Of a stretch of 55,458 nucleotides of DNA, positions 49,719 through 55,458 are shown piece after piece (position 1 is the stretch's first letter; each line of letters begins with the position of its first letter). Made by a program: the position numbers and the translations under genes. Origin of the DNA: an uncultured Caulobacteraceae bacterium (GTDB lineage Bacteria; Pseudomonadota; Alphaproteobacteria; Caulobacterales; Caulobacteraceae); NCBI GenBank assembly GCA_903929535.1, contig CAIYVC010000147.1, forward strand, positions 1-55,458, given 5' to 3'. A model generated the notes under the pieces. That model searched no databases and was not told the origin of the DNA. It was given only the letters and a program-made list of their open reading frames with translations.

Positions 49719-51281
49719 ATGCGCACCGCCCTGATGGCTCTCGCCGTCCTCGCCGCCACGGCGACGGCCCAAGCTGCTTCCGCTCCAGGCCCCAAGGTCC
49801 ATACCGACGCCGGCTGGGTGCAGGGCGTCTCCGACAAGACCCTCGATGAGTTCAAGGGCATCCCCTTCGCCAAGCCGCCGGTCGGCGACCTTCGCTGGCG
49901 CGCGCCGCAGAAGCCGCAGGCCTGGAAGGGCGTGCGCCAAGCCGCCGACTACGGCGCCTCCTGCATGCAGCCGGAGCCCCGCAGCACCGCGCCGCTCAGC
50001 GAGGACTGCCTGTATCTGAACGTCTGGAAGCCCAAGACCGCGACCCCGGCCCACAAACTGCCTGTCATGGTCTGGATCTACGGCGGCGGCTTTCGCGCGG
50101 GGACCGCTTCGGAGCCCACCTACGACGGCGCCAACTTCGCCCGTCAGGGCGTGGTCATGGTCACCATCAACTATCGCCTCGGCAAGTTCGGCTTCATGGC
50201 CCACCCCGACCTGACCGCCGAGTCCGAGCATCATTCCTCGGGCAACTACGGCCTGCTCGACCAGATCGCGGCCCTGCAATGGGTCCAGCGGAACATCTCA
50301 GCGTTCGGCGGCGATCCCAAGGCGGTGACCATCTTCGGCCAATCCGCCGGCGGTCACGCGGTGAACTTCCTGGTGGCCTCGCCCGTGACCAAGGGCCTGT
50401 TCGCCCGCGCCATCGGCGAGAGCGCCGGCGGCTTCGCCCCCGCCTCCGCCAAGACCTACTTCGGCCACACCCTGCGCTCGCTGCAGCAATCCGAGCAGAG
50501 CGGGCTGCGCCTACAGGCGGACCTGAAGGCCAGCTCCATCGCCGACCTGCGCAAACTGCCCGCCAAGGCCATCCAGGAAGCCGCGACCCTGGACGACGAC
50601 GACATGGGCTGGGTGACGCAGGACGGCTACATCCTGCCCGACAGCGTCGATCACATCTTCGCCGCCGGGCGGCAGAACGACGTGCCGGTGATGATGGGCT
50701 TCAACTCCAACGAGGGCGCTTCCTTCGCTCACGAGCGCACCTTGCGGGCCTTCCACGCCGTCACCGCCAAAGAAATGGGCGACCGCGCCGCCGAATACGC
50801 CAAGCTCTATCCGGCCACCGACGACGTCTCCGCCACCCGCTCCAGCGAGATGGCCTCGCGCGACAATCATTTCGCCTGGCAGACCTGGACTTGGGCGCGG
50901 CTGCAGACCGCCACCGGCAAGTCGCCGATCTACTATTACAACTTCGCCCTGCGCCCGCCGATCCCGGCCAACGACCCGGCGGTGGAGCGTGAACCGGTCG
51001 ACTGGGGCGCCCATCACAGCGCCGAGATCCCCTATGTGTTCGGCAACTTCGTGCCGGATACCTGGCGTTGGCGCGATCAGGACCGAGGTCTGTCGCGGAT
51101 CATGTCCGCCTACTGGGTCAACTTCGCCAAGACCGGAAACCCCAACGGCAAGGGCCTGCCCTCCTGGAAGTCCTACGATCCCGCCCAGCCGTCCCGCATG
51201 ATCTTCGACGAGGCGCCGTCGCAGCGGCCTATCGCCGACCTCGATCATCTGGCCTTCTGGGACAGCCTGGCCAAACAATGA
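49719..51281 (+). CDS. Exported type B carboxylesterase (copy 2)
   Basis: The 520-residue product is a close paralogue of the gene just upstream: signal peptide MRTALMALAVLAATATAQAA, FKGIPFAKPPVGDLRWRAPQ, EDCLYLNVWKP, YGGGFRAGTA, nucleophile elbow TIFGQSAGGHAVNF, acid in GFNSNEGASF, His in WGAHHSAEIPYVFG. Two in-frame ATGs compete: 49707, overlapping the upstream stop, and 49719 with GAGAA ahead, preferred here because it begins the signal peptide. Compared with copy 1 it has shifts in the substrate-gorge loops (ALRPPIPANDPAVEREPV), so the two esterases probably have different acyl or alcohol preferences. The next gene starts within 21 bases of its stop. Confidence 0.92.
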   Translation: MRTALMALAVLAATATAQAASAPGPKVHTDAGWVQGVSDKTLDEFKGIPFAKPPVGDLRWRAPQKPQAWKGVRQAADYGASCMQPEPRSTAPLSEDCLYLNVWKPKTATPAHKLPVMVWIYGGGFRAGTASEPTYDGANFARQGVVMVTINYRLGKFGFMAHPDLTAESEHHSSGNYGLLDQIAALQWVQRNISAFGGDPKAVTIFGQSAGGHAVNFLVASPVTKGLFARAIGESAGGFAPASAKTYFGHTLRSLQQSEQSGLRLQADLKASSIADLRKLPAKAIQEAATLDDDDMGWVTQDGYILPDSVDHIFAAGRQNDVPVMMGFNSNEGASFAHERTLRAFHAVTAKEMGDRAAEYAKLYPATDDVSATRSSEMASRDNHFAWQTWTWARLQTATGKSPIYYYNFALRPPIPANDPAVEREPVDWGAHHSAEIPYVFGNFVPDTWRWRDQDRGLSRIMSAYWVNFAKTGNPNGKGLPSWKSYDPAQPSRMIFDEAPSQRPIADLDHLAFWDSLAKQ

Positions 51282-51301
51282 CGACAGCAGCGAGACACCC
51301 C

Positions 51302-52351
51302 ATGCGCACTACCTTCAAGGGCCTGATGGCCGCCGCCGCCCTGACTGTTCTGGGCGCTCCCGCCCTGGCTCAGGACAGCGCCTCGCCCCTGCTGGGCGAC
51401 CTGAAGCAGCATGTCGCCGCCGCGCACCAGGCGGCGGGCAAGGACTTCGGTTGGGCCGCCGACATGCTCTGCCTCAACGCCGAATACGGCGGCGACGTGA
51501 TCGGCGAATTCTACGCCGGCAAGCGGATGAGCGACATCGACGGCGACTTCGAGCCGGTCCAGGTGTTCGACGGAGTCTACTACGTCGGCCTGCGTGAGAT
51601 CGGTGTCTACGCCATCAAGACCTCGGCGGGGGTGGTGCTGATCGACAGCCTGCTGCCCGGCCAGGCCGAGACCCTGCTGATCCCACACCTGAAGAAGGTC
51701 GGCATCGACCCGGCTCAGGTGAAGTACGTCATCGTCACCCACGGCCACGTCGACCACATGGGCGGCGCCAGCTATTTCCAGGATCACTACAAGGCCAAGG
51801 TCGCTATGACCGGGCAGGACTGGGACTTCATCGAGAAGGCCCCTGCCGCCGAGCCCGGCGCCCAGCCTAAGCGCGATCAGGTGGTCAAGGACGGCGACAA
51901 GATCACCGTCGGCGACCGCACCTTCACCATCCTGTTCACTCCCGGCCACACGCCCGGCTCGCTGTCGGTGCTGATGGACGTCAAGGATCATGGGGTGGCG
52001 CACAAGGCGCTGCTGTTCGGCGGCGCCGGGTGGGGCCTGGCGGCCATGCCGATGCCGATGCGGCCGATCTACGCCAACTCCCTGAACCATCTGGAGACCG
52101 AGGCGGCGGCCAACCACGTCGATGTGGCGCTGGAGGGCCATCCCTTCCTCAGCAACTCCCTGCTGCGCATCGCCCAGCTGCGCAACCGCAAGGAGGGCGC
52201 GCCCAATCCGCTGGTGATCGGCGAGGACGGCTACAAGCGTTACATCTCGGTGTTCAAGGAGTGCCACGCGGCCTCCACCGACCGCTATCAGATGCTGGCC
52301 GCCAAATACGGGACCGACCCGAAAAAATGGCCCGGTCAATTTGTGGAATAG
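51302..52351 (+). CDS. Exported metallo-beta-lactamase-fold hydrolase (subclass B3-like)
   Basis: The 349-residue product has signal peptide MRTTFKGLMAAAALTVLGAP (cleavage near ALA) and a metallo-beta-lactamase fold. Zinc ligands are seen in THGHVDHMGG (HxHxDH), TPGHTPGSL and LEGHPF, the pattern of B3-type enzymes and related lactonases. An in-frame ATG at 51278 overlaps the upstream stop; 51302 is chosen because it begins the leader. The N-terminal segment (LLGDLKQHVAAAHQAAGKDF) and C-terminal segment are longer than in classic B3 lactamases (about 270-290 residues). It belongs to an operon of secreted esterases, so a lactone or ester substrate is at least as likely as beta-lactams. Confidence 0.88.
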   Translation: MRTTFKGLMAAAALTVLGAPALAQDSASPLLGDLKQHVAAAHQAAGKDFGWAADMLCLNAEYGGDVIGEFYAGKRMSDIDGDFEPVQVFDGVYYVGLREIGVYAIKTSAGVVLIDSLLPGQAETLLIPHLKKVGIDPAQVKYVIVTHGHVDHMGGASYFQDHYKAKVAMTGQDWDFIEKAPAAEPGAQPKRDQVVKDGDKITVGDRTFTILFTPGHTPGSLSVLMDVKDHGVAHKALLFGGAGWGLAAMPMPMRPIYANSLNHLETEAAANHVDVALEGHPFLSNSLLRIAQLRNRKEGAPNPLVIGEDGYKRYISVFKECHAASTDRYQMLAAKYGTDPKKWPGQFVE

Positions 52352-52401
52352 GGCAATTCGTCGAATAGGCGCTATCGTCTGAGCAACATCAGGAGGAAGC
52401 C

Positions 52402-53505
52402 ATGAGCGGAAACATGTTCAGGCGTGGATTGCTGGCGGCCGCCGCGGTGGCCGCCCTCGGATTGGCTGTGGCCCCGGGCTCGGCCTCGGTCACGCCGGGG
52501 CTCAGTTCCGGCAAGGGCCCCGCCCCGGTCTCCATCGACCAGCTGACCTTCAGTCCGGACGGCGAGCTGTTCGTCGCCGACAACCAGGGCGCATCCATCT
52601 ACGCTGTGGACATCGACCGGTCCGGCGACGCCCCCAAGGGCCTCAAGGCGGTGCCCGACATCGGCAAGCAGGTGGCGGCCATGATGGGCTCCAGCGGCGA
52701 GGTCTATCTGACCTCCCTGGCCGTCGATCCCAAGACCGGCAACGGCTATCTGGGCGCCCTGAACACAGCCGGGGGCGGCGCGCTGTTCCGCATCGACGGC
52801 GAGGGCCAGGTCAAACCCGTGGCCCTGCAGACTCTGAACTACACCGCCATCGCCCTGCCCAACGCCCCGCCGTTGGTGCCCGGCTATCGCGCCACCCGCG
52901 ACACTACCGTCACCTCGATGGCCTATAACGACGGGCGCCTCTATGTGGCGGGCCTGTCGAACGAGGAGTTCTCCTCCAAGCTACGCTCCATCCCCTACCC
53001 CTTCCGCGCCGAGACCCGGGGGGCCGGGATCGAGATCTTCCACACCAGCCACGGCCAGTATGAGACCCGCTCGCCGGTCTACACCCTGCTGCCGATGACC
53101 TTTGCCGGCCGGCCTGAACTGCTGGCCGCCTACCTCTGCACCCCGCTGGTGCGGCTGCCGGTGGAGGCGCTGAAGGACGGGGCCGAGGTGCGCGGGACCA
53201 CCATCGCCGAGATGGGCCGCCACAACCGCCCGATCGACATGGTCCGCTACACCAAGGACGGCGCCGATTACCTGCTGATGGCCAACAGCCGGCGCGGCCT
53301 GCTCAAGGTGCCGGTGGCGGCGGTGCAGTCTGCTCAGGCCATTCCCGAGACCACCAGCATCGACACCCACGACCTGGGCGCCAAGCGGATCAAGGACTTC
53401 CCCATCGAGGTCGACCGCCTAGCCCTGGCCAGTCCGCAGACCTTCGCGGCCCTGACCCGCAACGACAAGCACGGGGTGGACCTCCAGGTCGTCGCCCTGC
53501 CTTGA
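52402..53505 (+). CDS. Exported beta-propeller-like protein of unknown function
   Basis: A 367-residue exported protein. The leader is MSGNMFRRGLLAAAAVAALG (cleavage near GSAS). The rest contains repeated strand blocks typical of propellers (IDQLTFSPDGELFVADNQGA; SLAVDPKTGNGYLGAL; TSMAYNDGRLYVAGLSN; FAALTRNDKHGVDL). No catalytic set is identified. A conserved-looking region is RGAGIEIFHTSHGQYETRSP and YLCTPLVRLPVEAL with a single cysteine. AGGAGG lies before ATG 52402 and 51 bases separate it from the metallo-hydrolase. Its end overlaps the following lipoprotein gene by four bases, so the two are coupled and may act together at the cell envelope. Not recognised beyond the fold. Confidence 0.72.
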   Translation: MSGNMFRRGLLAAAAVAALGLAVAPGSASVTPGLSSGKGPAPVSIDQLTFSPDGELFVADNQGASIYAVDIDRSGDAPKGLKAVPDIGKQVAAMMGSSGEVYLTSLAVDPKTGNGYLGALNTAGGGALFRIDGEGQVKPVALQTLNYTAIALPNAPPLVPGYRATRDTTVTSMAYNDGRLYVAGLSNEEFSSKLRSIPYPFRAETRGAGIEIFHTSHGQYETRSPVYTLLPMTFAGRPELLAAYLCTPLVRLPVEALKDGAEVRGTTIAEMGRHNRPIDMVRYTKDGADYLLMANSRRGLLKVPVAAVQSAQAIPETTSIDTHDLGAKRIKDFPIEVDRLALASPQTFAALTRNDKHGVDLQVVALP

Positions 53506-54599
53506 CCGCAAGGCGCGCGGCGCTCGGCCTGCTGCTGTTGCTGGCCGCCTGCGGCCGGAAGCCTGCGGCGCCCGCTCTGGTGCTGGATCGGCCATCGGGA
53601 AAGCCAGCCACGCTGGAAGCCGTTGGCCTGGATAGTGCGGCGCTGAAGACCCTGCGCGCCTTGCCGGGCAACCCTGACGCCTGGACGCCCGTCCTGTCGT
53701 TGTCGGTTGGCCCCGGCCTGCCGCCGGTGATGGGCCGCTATGCGGTGACGGGCGGCGCGGTCCGCTTCACCCCCGCCTTTCCGCTGGAGCCCGGCAGGAC
53801 CTACATCGCCCGCCTCGATCTGGGCGACGGCAAGCCCCTGACCACGCAGGTGACTGCGGCGGGCGCCCCGGCTGAAGCCCAGACGGCGCTGACCGCCGTC
53901 TATCCCTCCGGGCCCGTGGTCCCGCAGAACCTGCTGCGCCTCTATCTGCAGTTCTCCGCCCCGATGGCGCAGGGACGCCCGGGATCGCTGGGTCTGCTGG
54001 ACGAAGCGGGCAAGCCGGTGGACACGCCCTTCCTGCCGCTCGGCATCGAGTTCTGGAGTCCGGACCACACTCGCCTGACGGTGCTGATCGATCCGGGCCG
54101 CGTGAAGCGGGGCATCCTGCCGGGGTCGGTGCTGATGGCAAATGGCCGCTACACCCTGACCGCCGGGTCCGACTGGCGCGACGCGCGCGGCGCTCCGGTG
54201 CGGATGGATCTGCACTACGGCTTCAGCGTGGGCCCAGCGCAACGCACGGCGCTCGATCTGAAGGCTTGGCGCATAGCGGCCCCGCCCAAAGGGTCACGCA
54301 CGCCCCTGCGGGTCCAGTTTGACCGGCCGCTGGATCATGGGTTGCTGCTGTCGGGGCTGGGCGTGGCCGATGCGGACGGCGAGCGGCTGGCGGGCAAGGC
54401 CGACGCCGAACCGGGCGAGACCGCCTGGTCCTTCACGCCCGACAAACCCTGGCGCGCGGGCGGCTACCGCCTGCTGGTGCAGCCCTGGATCGAGGACCCC
54501 GCCGGCAACCGCCCGGGAGTCGCGTTCGAGCGTACGGCCGGAGCGCCGGCCGCCGCCACCAAGCTGATCGAGATGCCGTTCAGGCCGACTGGAAACTAG
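53502..54599 (+). CDS. Lipoprotein with Ig-like beta domains, unknown function
   Basis: The 365-residue product begins with a lipoprotein signal: hydrophobic ALGLLLLLAACGRKP, with lipobox LAAC and the lipidated Cys after about 16 residues. The remainder is beta-rich and Pro/Gly-rich with Ig-like features (AVTGGAVRFTPAFPLEPGRT; VYPSGPVVPQNLLRLYLQFS; WSFTPDKPWRAGGYRLLVQP). That is reminiscent of bacterial Ig-like 'Big' domains that mediate binding. Start TTG 53502 overlaps the propeller protein's stop. It probably anchors or chaperones its coupled neighbour at the outer membrane. Its stop overlaps the stop of the convergent hydrolase gene by four bases. Confidence 0.72.
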   Translation: MTARRAALGLLLLLAACGRKPAAPALVLDRPSGKPATLEAVGLDSAALKTLRALPGNPDAWTPVLSLSVGPGLPPVMGRYAVTGGAVRFTPAFPLEPGRTYIARLDLGDGKPLTTQVTAAGAPAEAQTALTAVYPSGPVVPQNLLRLYLQFSAPMAQGRPGSLGLLDEAGKPVDTPFLPLGIEFWSPDHTRLTVLIDPGRVKRGILPGSVLMANGRYTLTAGSDWRDARGAPVRMDLHYGFSVGPAQRTALDLKAWRIAAPPKGSRTPLRVQFDRPLDHGLLLSGLGVADADGERLAGKADAEPGETAWSFTPDKPWRAGGYRLLVQPWIEDPAGNRPGVAFERTAGAPAAATKLIEMPFRPTGN

Positions 54600-55458
54600 A
54601 AGCGCTTGTCGAGCCAATCGGCGGAATAGTTGAAGATGTGGCCCACGGGGTCGCCGAACTGGCCCGGGGTCTTCTCGCAGGGCACGCAGGGCGTGAAGCC
54701 GTGCACCGCACCCTCGGCATAGGCAATGGTCTTGTCCTTGGAGCCGGCCAGATTGTAGCCCATCTCGGCGGACACCAGCCAATAGTGGCCCGTATTGGCG
54801 ATCAGCAGCATGGGCACGGTGATGCCTGGCGCCGCGCCCGGCAGGTTGTTGTAGTTGGACGACCAGTCGATCCCGGTGACGGAATCCTCGGTCACCGCAT
54901 AGTTCGGCAGGGCGCGGGTGGCGAAGGTGTGCAGGAAGCGGTTGACACTGGTCTCCAGCGCCCCGTCCTTCAGCTTCTGGCTGACCGGCTCATTACCCGA
55001 GGGTACGCGCACCGAATGGATCACCTCGGTCACTTGCGAGCCATCGCCCTTCATCAGCATGTGCGCCGTCTTGGTGTGCTGGAGCAGGCTCAGGTCAGGG
55101 CGGTAGATCTTTCCGTAGCGGGTGCCGCCCGGGATCAGGAAGGGTTCGTCATCGGCGAACTTGCCCTTGCCGGCCTTGATCGCCGCCTCACGCTCCAGGG
55201 CCCGCTGGACGACCGCGTTGTTGCGGGCTGCCTGGGCGGCGAAGAACTTCTTCTTGAAGGCTTCCGAATAGTGGGCGCCGGTCTTGGCGAAGCCGTTGGC
55301 GGCGCTGAAGCTGTCCAGCGACGGGTCAATCTTCTGCGGGTTATTCTCGTCGGTGACCGACGGATCGATGGAATTCAGGAAGACAGCCGCGACGCCCCAG
55401 ATGGGGTCCAGGAGCACGATGCCGTCGGCCTTGGGAAAGCCGGCGAAGTCGTCGGGGC
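54596..55458 (-). CDS. Alpha/beta hydrolase-like protein, N-terminus beyond right edge
   Basis: A frame open from the window edge (55458) leftward to a TAG at 54596 encodes at least 287 residues, so the start is outside. Visible parts are a DDFAGFPKADGIVLLDPIWG strand region, a charged helical insert (FKKKFFAAQAARNNAVVQRA), MLMKGDGSQVTEV, VPMLLIANTGHYWL and a C-terminal block EGAVHGFTPCVPCEKTPGQF followed by FNYSADWLDKRF. The late VHGF histidine and preceding strand pattern suggest an alpha/beta-hydrolase C-terminal half; a CVPC pair may be a disulfide or metal site. It converges on the lipoprotein gene. Assignment rests on a partial sequence and is tentative. Confidence 0.65.
   Translation of the reverse strand, partial: PDDFAGFPKADGIVLLDPIWGVAAVFLNSIDPSVTDENNPQKIDPSLDSFSAANGFAKTGAHYSEAFKKKFFAAQAARNNAVVQRALEREAAIKAGKGKFADDEPFLIPGGTRYGKIYRPDLSLLQHTKTAHMLMKGDGSQVTEVIHSVRVPSGNEPVSQKLKDGALETSVNRFLHTFATRALPNYAVTEDSVTGIDWSSNYNNLPGAAPGITVPMLLIANTGHYWLVSAEMGYNLAGSKDKTIAYAEGAVHGFTPCVPCEKTPGQFGDPVGHIFNYSADWLDKRF

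Noticed and set aside
51302-52351. Antibiotic-resistance metallo-beta-lactamase
   Set aside because: Zinc ligands fit the B3 type, but the length and the esterase operon context do not single out beta-lactams; called as a fold-level hydrolase.
1-55458. CRISPR arrays, insertion sequences, tRNA or rRNA genes
   Set aside because: No regular repeat-spacer pattern, transposase-like protein, cloverleaf or rRNA sequence was noticed on either strand; no profile search could be run.

Overview
The DNA is GC-rich with strong G/C bias at codon third positions. It carries LigAB-type extradiol dioxygenases, ACS-type MFS carriers, many Sec/Tat-exported proteins of unknown function, an RsaA-like secreted protein and a TonB-like leader of Caulobacter type. 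I infer a chromosomal segment of an alphaproteobacterium, most likely Caulobacterales (Caulobacter/Phenylobacterium-like). No rRNA, tRNA, CRISPR array, transposase, integrase or replication origin was seen.

Layout. 1-8.5 kb is mixed housekeeping and envelope: a hypothetical gene cut by the left edge, an S-layer-like DUF4214 protein, msrA, a 26-residue membrane peptide, a DUF6152 protein, a TonB-leader/FkbM-methyltransferase chimera and an RND efflux permease. 8.5-20.5 kb is an aromatic-acid region: a fused gallate dioxygenase preceded in its operon by two exported proteins that each carry three SnoaL-like domains, an NHL propeller, a 2-hydroxyacid dehydrogenase, an operon of isocitrate/isopropylmalate-type dehydrogenase, MFS carrier and LigI-like amidohydrolase, and an Asp/Glu-racemase-like protein. 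A truncated nucleobase permease marks a probable deletion scar near 20.6-21.4 kb.

21.4-34.8 kb holds a four-gene operon (secreted esterase, class V glyoxylate-type aminotransferase, MFS carrier, unknown periplasmic protein), a formylglycine-enzyme fold without its cysteines, an exported MmgE/PrpD protein, a DUF1932 dehydrogenase, two exported GlcG-like proteins, two more members of the periplasmic family, and a compact operon of split LigA/LigB dioxygenase plus C-C hydrolase. 34.8-38.5 kb is a glycosyltransferase, an ATP-grasp enzyme and an exported beta-propeller lactonase. 38.6-44.2 kb is a glycolate module: glcD-glcE-glcF with a convergent lactate/glycolate permease. 44.2-47.9 kb holds an exported hydrolase, a cytochrome c, and a three-gene membrane-protein operon with conserved histidines. 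47.9-54.6 kb is a run of exported enzymes (two type B carboxylesterases, a metallo-beta-lactamase-fold hydrolase, a propeller protein, a lipoprotein). A hydrolase gene runs off the right edge.

Working together (inference): exported esterases and lactonases could release aromatic or hydroxy acids from plant esters in the periplasm; MFS carriers import them; the two LigAB-type dioxygenases open the rings; the hydrolases, amidohydrolase and dehydrogenases bring fragments to central metabolism; glycolate/glyoxylate is handled by GlcDEF and the aminotransferase. No transcription factor gene and no TonB-dependent receptor was recognised in the window, which is unusual for a catabolic region of this size. 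Palindromic GTATAC elements lie in three of the divergent intergenic regions and may be operators for regulators encoded elsewhere. The least explained parts are the triple-SnoaL proteins, the 45.3-47.9 kb cytochrome/membrane module and the three-member exported WEGDTLVVDT family.
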